From positions 1 through 57,130 of the forward strand of contig CALVKT010000041.1 of the NCBI GenBank assembly GCA_944333055.1: 57,130 bases of DNA. The letters run 5' to 3'. Every line of letters starts with the position of its first letter. Positions within the stretch are counted from its first letter, which is position 1. The position numbers and the translations under genes were made by a program. The notes under the pieces were generated by a model. That model saw nothing but the letters and a program-made list of their open reading frames with translations. It ran no database searches and had not been told where the DNA came from. The stretch comes from an uncultured Clostridia bacterium (lineage in GTDB: Bacteria > Bacillota > Clostridia > Christensenellales > Aristaeellaceae). Of the stretch, positions 35,134 to 43,693 are shown piece after piece.

Positions 35134-36348
35134 TTGACCGAACCGCTGCTTGACAAAAGAGATACGGATTTTGTGCGCGAGAACATGCTCATCAACTACT
35201 GCCTGGGCGACAACGGCGATCTGCTCATCGACAGCTTCCTGCGCAACAATCGGGTGGACGTGCGCTTTGACCCGGAGCACTTTTATTTTCTCATGACCGG
35301 CGTGAGCAACCGCTTTCTGCCGCCCTACACCCGCGAAACATTCTCCCGGGGCGTGAGCGCCATGCTGTACACATACGAGCTGACGCAGGCGCTGCTCCTC
35401 TCCTGCGGCTACGACGGCAACGCATTTCTCATCAAGGAGGACAATTCCAAGCAGCTTGGCGTGCTCTTCAGCCCCAAAGGCGAGACAGCCTGCCCGCCGC
35501 TTGATGTCGCCTGCCGGATCGACGCGCTCTACCGCGAGCACAATCCGCATCCCGCCGAGGACATCTCCGCCTCGTTCGTCGGCCCGTACAGCGGCTATGC
35601 GCAGGCCAACCGCGCCTTCAAGGAGGCGCGCGCGCTCAATGACCTGCGCTTCTTCGGCCTCAAGGACTGCGTGATCACCGAATCGCTCCGCCGGCGCACG
35701 TCCAAGCCGTGCGATGTCGCCGCCATTCTGGCCAACGTGCGCGCGCTCACGCACACCGTCTGCTGCGGCACGCTCAAGCAAGCGCTCGCGCAGGCGGACC
35801 ATCTGGTCACGGATCTGGTCGCGCCCTCCTACTCGATGACCAATTACCTCGCGCTCTACGTCGCCGCGGACGACCTGCTGCTCACGCTGGAGACCGTCTA
35901 TGCGCCGCTCGTGCGTCTGGCGCATCCCACCGCGTTCGATTTCAAGACGCTCGACGACTACCGGCGCTACCTGCACGACGCGCTCAAGGCCGCGTTCGCC
36001 CAGCTTCACGGCGTCAAGCGCCATCCGCCGACCGTGCTGCTGGCACTCAGCTTCATCCACCGCAACTATACGCGCCCGCTCTCCCTCGCCCAGCTCTCGG
36101 AATACGTCTATGCCAACCCCAGCTCGCTCTCCAGCGAGCTCAACGCGGCGGTCGGCGTCACGCTCTCCGAATACGTCGGCGCGCTGCGCCTGTCCCACGC
36201 CAGACGCCTGCTCGCGCAGGAGGCATGCTCCATCGCGGAGGTCGCCCGGCAATCCGGCTTCACCAGCGCCAAATACTTCCGCGAGGTATTCAAGAAGCAG
36301 ACCGGCCTCTCCCCGCAGCAGTATCGCGACAGGCACGCCGCCCCATGA
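35134..36348 (+). CDS. AraC family transcriptional regulator
   Basis: 404 residues. The C-terminal about 100 residues carry the two HTHs ('RPLSLAQLSEYVYANPSSLSSELNAAVGVTLSEYVGALRLSHARRLL' and 'SIAEVARQSGFTSAKYFREVFKKQTGLSPQQYR'). The N-terminal about 290 residues are an unrecognised sensor. TTG start at 35134 with AGGAGG 7 nt upstream; no ATG fits. TATAAT lies at 35092-35097. It shares a short intergenic region with the secreted flavin reductase, so it probably senses that enzyme's substrate. Confidence 0.88.
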   Translation: MTEPLLDKRDTDFVRENMLINYCLGDNGDLLIDSFLRNNRVDVRFDPEHFYFLMTGVSNRFLPPYTRETFSRGVSAMLYTYELTQALLLSCGYDGNAFLIKEDNSKQLGVLFSPKGETACPPLDVACRIDALYREHNPHPAEDISASFVGPYSGYAQANRAFKEARALNDLRFFGLKDCVITESLRRRTSKPCDVAAILANVRALTHTVCCGTLKQALAQADHLVTDLVAPSYSMTNYLALYVAADDLLLTLETVYAPLVRLAHPTAFDFKTLDDYRRYLHDALKAAFAQLHGVKRHPPTVLLALSFIHRNYTRPLSLAQLSEYVYANPSSLSSELNAAVGVTLSEYVGALRLSHARRLLAQEACSIAEVARQSGFTSAKYFREVFKKQTGLSPQQYRDRHAAP

Positions 36349-36354
36349 CGCACA

Positions 36355-36395
36355 AAGGCCCTCCCGCCGCCGGGCCGGCAGCGGGAGGGCCTTTT
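36355..36395. terminator. Bidirectional terminator between araC-like gene and lacM
   Basis: AAAGGCCCTCCCGC (36355-36368) pairs with GCGGGAGGGCCTTTT (36381-36395). U-runs serve both directions. Confidence 0.85.
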
Positions 36396-36404
36396 CATAT
36401 GCGC

Positions 36405-37355
36405 TTACAGCTCAATGTAGAAGGAGAACGCGATCTCCCCTTCGGCGCTGACGTGATAGGGCTCCTCCACGTCCGCGCCCCAGCTGTTGATGCCGCCGAC
36501 GCCGCGCACGGCGCCCAGCACGCACAGCACGGTGCGCCGGGCCGGGGGCAGCTCCTCGTGATGGGTCGCGTTTTCCAGCTCCTCGGCGGTGTAGGGCAGG
36601 CAGCTGAAGGCGAAGGGTTCGCCGTCCATCGTGATGCGGATGCCGCTCTCCGGGACGCCGGGCGTGTTGGCCAGCTGCGTCGCACGGCGAATCTCCACCC
36701 AGCGGGTCGCCATGTGCACGCCGCAGTCCTGGGGGACCATGTAGGGCGTGACGGGCAGGCCCTTGACCTCGTAGACGCCCGGCACGCCGCCGGCCATGCG
36801 GTCGGGATACGTCTCGCCGGAGAGGCCCGCGTAGGTGAAGCCCTCGGCGCAGGTGGGCATGATCATGCGCAGGCCGAAGACCGGCAGCTCCGGCAGGCCC
36901 TTCTGGCCCTCAAAGCGCATCGCCACGCGGATCTTGCCATCGGGCGTGACGGCGTAGGTCACGGTGGTCTTCGCCGCCGGGACGGTCTGCGTCTCAAAGG
37001 TGAAGGCCACCTCGACGCGCTCCGCCGTCTCCTCCGGCGAATAGCGGTTGTTCTCCGGCGCGACGGGCAGGGCGATCGCCTGACCGTCGATGGTCACGGC
37101 CGCGCCGCTCACGCGCTGAAACATGTCCGCCGTCAGCCAGCAGCCGCTCTTCAGGTGGAAGCCACAGCCGCGGTCGTTGTCCGTGACGGCGCGCCAGTAC
37201 GTCGGCAGCGGCGTGCGGTAGCACCACTCGCGGCCGCCGCTCACCAGGGACTCGATGCCCCCGCGCGCGTAATTGAAGATCACATGGAAGCCTTCGCCCT
37301 TGACGCCCAGCGTCAGGTCGCCGAAGACGATGGCCATTTTATTCGTGCAGCGCAT
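36405..37355 (-). CDS. lacM: Beta-galactosidase small subunit (LacM-like)
   Basis: 316 residues, the domain-5 'Bgal_small' half of a GH2 enzyme: 'IVFGDLTLGVKGEGFHVIFNYARGGIESLVSGGREWCYRTPLPTYWRAVTDNDRGCGF' and a C-terminal 'GGINSWGADVEEPYHV'. The ATG at 37355 is preferred over 37337 because AGGAGGTGA lies 12 nt upstream of it inside lacL, and because family members begin with a similar x-T-N-K stretch. This gives a 17-nt overlap with lacL, the arrangement I recall for lacLM of lactic acid bacteria. Required for a complete active site with LacL. Confidence 0.9.
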   Translation of the reverse strand: MRCTNKMAIVFGDLTLGVKGEGFHVIFNYARGGIESLVSGGREWCYRTPLPTYWRAVTDNDRGCGFHLKSGCWLTADMFQRVSGAAVTIDGQAIALPVAPENNRYSPEETAERVEVAFTFETQTVPAAKTTVTYAVTPDGKIRVAMRFEGQKGLPELPVFGLRMIMPTCAEGFTYAGLSGETYPDRMAGGVPGVYEVKGLPVTPYMVPQDCGVHMATRWVEIRRATQLANTPGVPESGIRITMDGEPFAFSCLPYTAEELENATHHEELPPARRTVLCVLGAVRGVGGINSWGADVEEPYHVSAEGEIAFSFYIEL

Positions 37356-39216
37356 AGTAATGCTTCACCTCCTGCATGGCGGGCTTTTCGGTTCTGTCGG
37401 CGAATACGATGCCGTTTCCGGAGAACTCGTAGTCGGCCGGGCGGTCGTCAAAGTCGCCGCCGTAGCGCAGCGCGTCGCGGCCCGTCACCTCGTCGCGCAC
37501 GAGGATGGCCTGATCGATGTAGTCCCAGATGAAGCCGCCCTGCATCATCGGGTAAGCGTCCACCAGGTCGTAGTAGGACTTCATGCCGCCCAGCGAGTTG
37601 CCCATGTCGTGCATGTACTCGCAGAGGATGAACGGCTTGGGCGGGTCGTTGTCCAGATATTCTTTGATCTTGTGCGGCGGGGTGTACATGTGGCTCTCCA
37701 TGTCGGAGATGCGGTCCTTGTAAGCCGGGCAGTTGAACACGCCCTCGTAGTGCACCAAGCGGCTGGGATCGGTCTCCTTGAAGTAGCGGTTCATCTTCGC
37801 CAGCACGTCGCCCGCGTAGGACTCGTTGCCCAGCGACCAGAACAGGATCGACACGTGGTTCTTGAACGTCTCAAAGTTGGTCCTGGCGCGGTCGAGCGTG
37901 GCGGCCTCCCAGGCGTCGTTGCTGCCCGGCACATTCCAGCTCGGCTCGATGGCGCCGCCCTTCTGCCAGGAACCGTGGCTCTCCAGGTTCGTCTCGCTCA
38001 TCATGTAGATGCCCGCCTCGTCGCAGCGGCGGTAGAAGGAGAGGCGATCCGGATAATGGCAGGTGCGCACGGCGTTGATGTGGTTGCGCTTCATGCACGC
38101 CACGTCCCAGATCTCGTCCGCATCGGTGATGCAGCGGCCGCCCGTGCAGCTCCACTCGTGGCGGTTGACGCCGTTGATGACCAGACGCTCGCCGTTGAGC
38201 AGCATCAGCTTGTCTTTCAGCTCGATCTTGCGGAAGCCGATGATCTGGGGCACGACCTCGATCACCGCGCCGTTTTCGTCGAGCAGCAGGATCTCCAGCG
38301 TGTAGAGGTTCGGGTGACGGTTGTGCCAGAGCTTGACCGCGCCGGGCATGGCAAGCGTCATCATCAGCTTGTCCTGCGCCTGCGCCTCGGCCTGCGCGAG
38401 CACGGTTTCTCCCTCCAGCACGCGGGCGCGCACCGTCACGGCGTTGCCGCTGAGCTTCAAATCGACGTCCACATGGCCGGCGAGCGTGCTCAGGTCGACG
38501 TCGGGGCGGGCCCACAGGTCTTCCACGTGCGCGGCGGGCTTGGCCAGCAGGCTCACGCTGCGGAAGATGCCGAAGAAGCGGAAGAAGTCCTGATCCTCCA
38601 GATACGCGGCGGTGGAGCGCTTGTGCACCTCCACGCAGAGCGTGTTGCCCGTGTCGCGCACGACGCCGGTCAGATCGAACTCGGACGGGGTGAACGTGTC
38701 CTCGGCATAGCCCAGGAACACGCCGTTGAGCCAGACGAACATCGCCTGTTCCACGCCCTCAAAGCGCACGATCACGCGCTTGCCGCGCAGCGCTTCGTTC
38801 AGGTCAAACCGGCAGACGTAGGAGCCGACCGGGTTGTAAGACGCCTGAGAGAACTGGCCCTGCGCGCGTTCCCCCGGCATGCCGGAAAACGCCGGGCGGC
38901 GGTACTCGTGGCCCTCCCACGGGTAGAGCGTGTTGATGTAGTGGACCTTGTCGTATCCGGCCATCTCGATGTGGCCCGGCACGGCGATGTCGCCAAAGGC
39001 AGAGATGTCGTAGCCTTCCTCGTAGAAGTTTGCCGGGCGCGACGCCGCGTTCACGGCATACGCAAACTTCCAGACGCCATCAAGGGACTGGCACAGCGTC
39101 CGCCTGTCTGCCCGGGCGTCCGCCTCGGTCTCGTAGTAGAGATGATCGCTGTGCGCATCGATTTGACCGATGCGAAACACGCGCGGATCATCGAGCCACT
39201 GGATGTTGGGCTGCAT
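37339..39216 (-). CDS. lacL: Beta-galactosidase large subunit (LacL-like, GH2)
   Basis: 625 residues with GH2 domains in order: sugar-binding jelly roll ('YNPVGSYVCRFDLNEALRGKRVIVRFEGVEQAMFVWLNG'), immunoglobulin-like domain, TIM barrel, and part of domain 4. Catalytic acid/base is Glu465 in 'WSLGNESYAGD', nucleophile Glu533 in 'FILCEYMHDMGNS'. Hydrolyses lactose or other beta-galactosides in the cytoplasm together with LacM. ATG at 39216 follows AGGAGGTTACTTCGC. No sugar transporter gene adjoins it. Confidence 0.93.
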   Translation of the reverse strand: MQPNIQWLDDPRVFRIGQIDAHSDHLYYETEADARADRRTLCQSLDGVWKFAYAVNAASRPANFYEEGYDISAFGDIAVPGHIEMAGYDKVHYINTLYPWEGHEYRRPAFSGMPGERAQGQFSQASYNPVGSYVCRFDLNEALRGKRVIVRFEGVEQAMFVWLNGVFLGYAEDTFTPSEFDLTGVVRDTGNTLCVEVHKRSTAAYLEDQDFFRFFGIFRSVSLLAKPAAHVEDLWARPDVDLSTLAGHVDVDLKLSGNAVTVRARVLEGETVLAQAEAQAQDKLMMTLAMPGAVKLWHNRHPNLYTLEILLLDENGAVIEVVPQIIGFRKIELKDKLMLLNGERLVINGVNRHEWSCTGGRCITDADEIWDVACMKRNHINAVRTCHYPDRLSFYRRCDEAGIYMMSETNLESHGSWQKGGAIEPSWNVPGSNDAWEAATLDRARTNFETFKNHVSILFWSLGNESYAGDVLAKMNRYFKETDPSRLVHYEGVFNCPAYKDRISDMESHMYTPPHKIKEYLDNDPPKPFILCEYMHDMGNSLGGMKSYYDLVDAYPMMQGGFIWDYIDQAILVRDEVTGRDALRYGGDFDDRPADYEFSGNGIVFADRTEKPAMQEVKHYYALHE

Positions 39217-39274
39217 GCGAAGTAACCTCCTCGTTGTGTGCGGGTTGCACGATGCAAGTTCTGGGTTCTCGTCC

Positions 39275-39303
39275 ATTATACACAATCCGCCCGCCCCTGT
39301 AAA
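39275..39303 (-). promoter_or_regulatory. lacLM promoter
   Basis: TTTACA (39303-39298), 17 bp, TATAAT (39280-39275), about 60 bp before the lacL start. Confidence 0.7.
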
Positions 39304-39316
39304 GAGACATCCTGCG

Positions 39317-39877
39317 TTACCCCGCCCCAAAGAGCAAGCCGGCCGCCAGCGAGAGCACGCCGCAGGCCACCATCACCGCGATCGGGCTGAACCGGCGCAG
39401 CAGCAGGAGCGCCAGCGCAAACAGCGCCGCGCCCAGCACGTCGAGATGGGCGATTGCTGGACGCTGCCCGTCAAAGAGCACCAGCATCAGCACATCCAGT
39501 CCCGCCGAGGCGATCAGCGCGACGACCGCCGGGCGCAGATAGCCCAGCGTCCCCCGGATCACCGACAGGTTTCCATACCGCCTGTAGACCAGCGCCAGCA
39601 GGGACACGAGCACGAGCGACGGCGTCACCGCGCCCAGCGTCGCGCACAGCGCGCCGCTCACGCCCGCCACGCGCATGCCCGCAAACGTCGCCGCATTGAG
39701 CTGGATCGGTCCGGGCGTCATCTCCGCGATGGTCAGCAGGTCCGCAAACTCGCTCATGCTCATCCAGCCGTGCACCTGCACCACCTGGTTGCGGATCAGC
39801 GGCATCGCCGCATAGCCTCCGCCCACGGAGAACAGCGCAATCTGAAAGAACGCGGCGAACAACTCCAGCAGGATCAC
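39317..39877 (-). CDS. Chromate transporter family protein, second half-subunit
   Basis: 186 residues, about five to six membrane segments: 'FFQIALFSVGGGYAAMPLIRNQVV', 'LLTIAEMTPGPIQLNAATFAGMRVAGVSGALCATLGAVTPSLVL', the CHR-domain signature (GGG..., PGP...). GTG at 39877 overlaps the preceding stop (GTGA). Short-chain CHR proteins come as pairs like this, with opposite topology. The substrate in gut bacteria is unknown; chromate or sulfate-like anions are the textbook cases. Confidence 0.87.
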   Translation of the reverse strand: MILLELFAAFFQIALFSVGGGYAAMPLIRNQVVQVHGWMSMSEFADLLTIAEMTPGPIQLNAATFAGMRVAGVSGALCATLGAVTPSLVLVSLLALVYRRYGNLSVIRGTLGYLRPAVVALIASAGLDVLMLVLFDGQRPAIAHLDVLGAALFALALLLLRRFSPIAVMVACGVLSLAAGLLFGAG

Positions 39878-40440
39878 GCGTCCGCCCCCTTCCCCGCCGC
39901 GCTGAGCAGCGCGCCCAGCGCCGCCGCGCCCAGGATGACCTGCGCCACGCCGACGTGCAGCACGTGCACCGCCACAAACGCCGCAGCCATCACGGCGATC
40001 CTGACCGCCGAGCGCTGCGCCAGCACGCCACGCCCCATGCTCAGCACCACGTCGCACAGCACCGCCGCGACGCCCGCCTGCATGCCCGATAGCACCATCG
40101 CCACATACGGGTTGGCGGCAAACGCCTCATAACACGCCGAAATCAGCATCATGATGGCCAGCGGCGGCACGACCGTGCCCGCCACCGCAGCGATCATGCC
40201 TGCCGCGCCGCCCATGCGCCAGCCCACCAGAATCGCCGCGTTGACCGCAATCGCGCCCGGACAGGACTGTGCGATCGCCGTGTAGTCGAGCATCTCCGAC
40301 TCCTCCAGCCAGCCGTATTCGTCCACAAACTTCCGCTTCATCAGCGACACGATCACAAATCCGCCGCCGAACGTGCACGCGCTGATGGTCAGCATCGCGC
40401 CAAACAGGCGAACCAGCATGGCCCCTTTCTTTCGTTTCAT
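39874..40440 (-). CDS. Chromate transporter family protein, first half-subunit
   Basis: 188 residues with the CHR signature 'ACTFGGGFVIVSLMKRKFVDEYGWL' and 'QSCPGAIAVNAAILVGWRMGGAAGMIAAVAGTVVPPLAIM'. ATG at 40440 follows GAGGAGGTGTATGGG. Promoter TTTACT/TATGCT (40489-40461, 17-bp spacer). First of a two-gene leftward operon. Confidence 0.87.
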   Translation of the reverse strand: MKRKKGAMLVRLFGAMLTISACTFGGGFVIVSLMKRKFVDEYGWLEESEMLDYTAIAQSCPGAIAVNAAILVGWRMGGAAGMIAAVAGTVVPPLAIMMLISACYEAFAANPYVAMVLSGMQAGVAAVLCDVVLSMGRGVLAQRSAVRIAVMAAAFVAVHVLHVGVAQVILGAAALGALLSAAGKGADA

Positions 40441-40545
40441 CCCATACACCTCCTCAAGACAGCATAACATGTTTGCCCGCGCAAGTAAACAGCTTCCCCG
40501 CCGCGCGCTCTTTTTGACGGGTCAGTGGATTTGCCGCGTTTTGCG

Positions 40546-40574
40546 TTGACAGATTCTTCCACCCCCGCTATAAT
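40546..40574 (+). promoter_or_regulatory. Consensus promoter of the efflux operon
   Basis: TTGACA (40546-40551), 17 bp, TATAAT (40569-40574), both perfect. The adjacent operator begins inside the -10 box. Confidence 0.85.
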
Positions 40575-40610
40575 AAAAACATAAAAACAAAATCGTTTTT
40601 ACGTTTTTAT
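40573..40610. promoter_or_regulatory. Probable TetR operator: 16-bp inverted repeat
   Basis: ATAAAAACATAAAAAC (40573-40588), 6-nt spacer, GTTTTTACGTTTTTAT (40595-40610). 15 of 16 positions pair. It covers the transcription start of the operon whose last gene is a TetR regulator. Confidence 0.75.
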
Positions 40611-40635
40611 CCCGTCTGTTCAAGGAGGCATTTGC

Positions 40636-41340
40636 TTGGGCTACATCACATTTGAAAACGTCTGTAAGCATTATCCATCGGGCGACACCGTCGTCAAGGC
40701 GGTGGACGGCGTCAGCTTCACGATCGAGAAGGGCGAGTTCTGCGTGGTGCTCGGCCCTTCGGGCGCGGGCAAGACGACGGTGCTCAACCTGCTGGGCGGC
40801 ATGGACAAGGCGACCAGCGGCCGCATCACCGTGGGCGACAAGGAGATCACCGGCATGCGCGGCCCCCAGCTCACGGAATACCGCCGGCACGACGTGGGCT
40901 TCGTCTTCCAGTTTTACAACCTGATGCCCAACCTCACGGCATTGGAGAACGTGGAGCTGGCCCGGCAGGTCTGCCGCGACCGCGCGCTCGATCCGCGCAC
41001 CGTCATGGAGCAGGTGGGTCTGGGCGAACGGCTGAACAACTTCCCCGCCCAGCTCTCCGGCGGCGAGCAGCAGCGCGTGTCCATCGCACGCGCGCTGTGC
41101 AAGAATCCCGCGCTGCTGCTGTGCGACGAGCCGACCGGCGCGCTGGATTCCAAGACGGGCGTGCAGGTGCTCGCGCTGCTCAAGGACGTGTGCAGGACGT
41201 ATGACGCCACGGTCGTCATCATCACGCACAACGCGATGATCGCGCCGCTGGGCAACCGCGTCGTCCGCATCAAGAACGGCGGCATCGAATCCATCGAGCA
41301 AAATGAACATCCCGCCGCCGTGGAGGAGATCGCATGGTGA
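40636..41340 (+). CDS. ABC transporter ATP-binding protein (MacB/LolD type)
   Basis: 234 residues: Walker A 'GPSGAGKT', Q-loop 'FVFQFYNL', signature 'LSGGEQQRVSIARALC', Walker B 'LLLCDEPTGALD' and the switch His ('VVIITHN'). 'DEPTGALDS' and the length place it in the MacB/LolD/FtsE-like group that works with FtsX-fold permeases. TTG start at 40636 with AAGGAGG 8 nt upstream. First gene of a four-gene operon; it overlaps the permease start by 7 nt. Confidence 0.93.
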   Translation: MGYITFENVCKHYPSGDTVVKAVDGVSFTIEKGEFCVVLGPSGAGKTTVLNLLGGMDKATSGRITVGDKEITGMRGPQLTEYRRHDVGFVFQFYNLMPNLTALENVELARQVCRDRALDPRTVMEQVGLGERLNNFPAQLSGGEQQRVSIARALCKNPALLLCDEPTGALDSKTGVQVLALLKDVCRTYDATVVIITHNAMIAPLGNRVVRIKNGGIESIEQNEHPAAVEEIAW

Positions 41341-43655
41341 GCCGTCGCACGGGCAATCCGCTCAAGAAGAAGCTGTATCGGGACATGGCGCGCGCGGCGA
41401 TGCAGTTTCTCTCGATCATCCTGCTGTGCGCGCTGGGCACGTTCGCCTTCGCCGCGCTGGACGGCATGGCGCGCATGACGCGCACGACGATCGACACCTA
41501 TTTTGAGGAAAACAACCTCGCGGACTTCTGGGTCACGCTGCCCGGCGGCGCGGACCGCGCCTCGCTGCAAAAGATCGAAACCATCGACGGCGTGCAGGCG
41601 GTCACCGCCCGCGCCGTGACGGATCTGGATACGACGATCAGCGACGACGTCAGCGTGAACGTCACCGCCTACGACGGCGAGATGGTCATCAACGCGCCGC
41701 TGCTGCACGAAGGCGCGCTGCTGGACCCGTCGGATACGCGCGGCTGCCTGATTCAGGAGCGCTTCGCCAAGGCGCAGGGCCTCACCGTGGGCGACCGCAT
41801 CGCCGTCAAGCTGGACGGCAAGGAATGTGCGTTCGTCATCCGGGGCATCGTCGTCAGCCCGGAATACGTGGCGCTCTCGCTGGGCGTGTCGGCCAAGCCG
41901 GAGGAATACGGCTTCCTGCTCGTCAACGCGTGCGCGCTGCCGGAGCTGCCGCTCTCCCAGGCCGTCGTCGCGCTTGAAGACGGCGCGGACGCCGACGCCG
42001 TGCAGGCCGCCATCGAGCGCGCGCTGCCCGACGCGCTGGTGCTCAACCGCATGGCGCACACGAGCACCGCGCGCTGCGAGAACGACGCGCAGATGTTTGA
42101 AAACCTGACGTACGTCTTTCCGATCCTGTGCTATGCGATCGCGGGCCTGATCGTCATGACGACGCTCTCGCGCATGATCGACAACCAGCGCACGCAGATG
42201 GGCACGCTCAAGGCGCTGGGCTTCTCCGCCCGGCAGATTCGCGGCCACTATCTCTCCTATGCGATTCTGCCCTCGCTCCTGGGCGCGCTGCTGGGCGTGC
42301 TGCTGGGCCATTACACGCTGCCCTACGTCCTCTGGGATGCGCTGATGGGCCAGAGCGAGTTCCCCTACCGGCTGGAGCCGCCCATCTCGCCGGCGGCTTT
42401 GTGCATGGTGGGCCTGACGGTCGTCATGAGCGTCTCCATCTGTCTGTACACCTATCACAAGTCGGCGCGGGAGTGCGCCGCGGCGCTGCTGCGGCCCAAG
42501 CCGCCCAAGGACGGCCAGCGCATCCTCTTTGAGCGCATCACGCCGCTCTGGTCGCGCCTGTCCTTCAATGCGAAGATGATCTTGCGCAACCTGATGCGCA
42601 ACAAGCTGCGCACGCTCATGTCCTTCGTCGGCCTGCTGTGCTGCACGATGCTCATCATCATGTCCCTGGGCCTGCAGGACTCCATGACGCGCCTGGCCAA
42701 CAACCACTACACCGGTACGCTGCGCTACGACGTGCGCGCGAACCTGAGTGGCAATGTCGGCACGGCGGAGAGCTACGAGCGGCGCCTGGACGCCCAGCAG
42801 GTGGAATGCATCATGGAGCAGTCCGTCTCCCTCAAGGCCGACGGCGGCGCACGCACCACGATGCTCACCGTGCTTAGCGACGACCAGACGATGCAGCACC
42901 TGGGCGAGCACGAGACGCACGTGACGCTTCAAACCGGCACGCTCGCCGTCACCTACAAGCTCAGCCGGACGCTCTCCATCGCCGTGGGCGACACGGTGCG
43001 CCTGTATCTGCCCGGCGAGGACGAGGCCATCGAGATGACCGTCGGCCAGATCGTGCACAACAACACGGTGCAGGGCGTCTACATGAACACCAGCACGTGG
43101 GAATCGCTGCGCAAGGGCGCGTTCACGCCCACGGCCATCCAGCTTCGCGGCGTGAGCGAGAGCTGCATGCGCACGCTCGCCGACATGGATGAGGTCGAGA
43201 GCCTCGACAATCCAAACGAGCAGATCGCCGACATGCTCGACATGCTCGACGCGCTCTCCTCCGTGTTCTCCATGATCACGGGCATCGCGCTGGCGCTGGC
43301 GTTCGTCATCTGCTACAACATGGGCCTGATGAACTTTGTGGAGCGCCTGCGCGAATACGCGACGCTCAAGGTGCTGGGCTACCACCAGAAGGAGATTCGC
43401 CACCTGATCATCGGCGAAAACCTGATCATCACCGTACTGGGCGTGCTGGGCGGCATCGTGCCGGGCTATCTGCTCACCGACGTCGTCATGCACTCCTGCG
43501 AGCCGGAGACCGGCTACTACCCCGGCATGCCCACCGTGCAGTCGATCGTCATCGCCTGCGTGATCACGTTCTGTTTCTCCGTCTTCATCCAGCTGCTGCT
43601 CACCCGCAAGGTGCGCACCATCGACATGGTGGAGGCGCTCAAGTCCGTCGAGTAA
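41334..43655 (+). CDS. FtsX-like ABC permease (MacB-type VII exporter subunit)
   Basis: 773 residues: an N-terminal helix, a large extracytoplasmic domain (about 60-245), three membrane helices with the FtsX motif ('MIDNQRTQMGTLKALGFSARQIRGHYL'), then a second unit of helix, domain and helices ('FVERLREYATLKVLGYHQKEIRHLI'). Two FtsX units in one chain, as in the long Gram-positive permeases. It likely moves a peptide, lipid or antimicrobial out of the membrane. ATG overlaps the ATPase stop. Confidence 0.9.
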   Translation: MVSRRTGNPLKKKLYRDMARAAMQFLSIILLCALGTFAFAALDGMARMTRTTIDTYFEENNLADFWVTLPGGADRASLQKIETIDGVQAVTARAVTDLDTTISDDVSVNVTAYDGEMVINAPLLHEGALLDPSDTRGCLIQERFAKAQGLTVGDRIAVKLDGKECAFVIRGIVVSPEYVALSLGVSAKPEEYGFLLVNACALPELPLSQAVVALEDGADADAVQAAIERALPDALVLNRMAHTSTARCENDAQMFENLTYVFPILCYAIAGLIVMTTLSRMIDNQRTQMGTLKALGFSARQIRGHYLSYAILPSLLGALLGVLLGHYTLPYVLWDALMGQSEFPYRLEPPISPAALCMVGLTVVMSVSICLYTYHKSARECAAALLRPKPPKDGQRILFERITPLWSRLSFNAKMILRNLMRNKLRTLMSFVGLLCCTMLIIMSLGLQDSMTRLANNHYTGTLRYDVRANLSGNVGTAESYERRLDAQQVECIMEQSVSLKADGGARTTMLTVLSDDQTMQHLGEHETHVTLQTGTLAVTYKLSRTLSIAVGDTVRLYLPGEDEAIEMTVGQIVHNNTVQGVYMNTSTWESLRKGAFTPTAIQLRGVSESCMRTLADMDEVESLDNPNEQIADMLDMLDALSSVFSMITGIALALAFVICYNMGLMNFVERLREYATLKVLGYHQKEIRHLIIGENLIITVLGVLGGIVPGYLLTDVVMHSCEPETGYYPGMPTVQSIVIACVITFCFSVFIQLLLTRKVRTIDMVEALKSVE

Positions 43656-43693
43656 TCCCCCGTCAAACCGATTTGGAAAGGAATTGGATCGCC

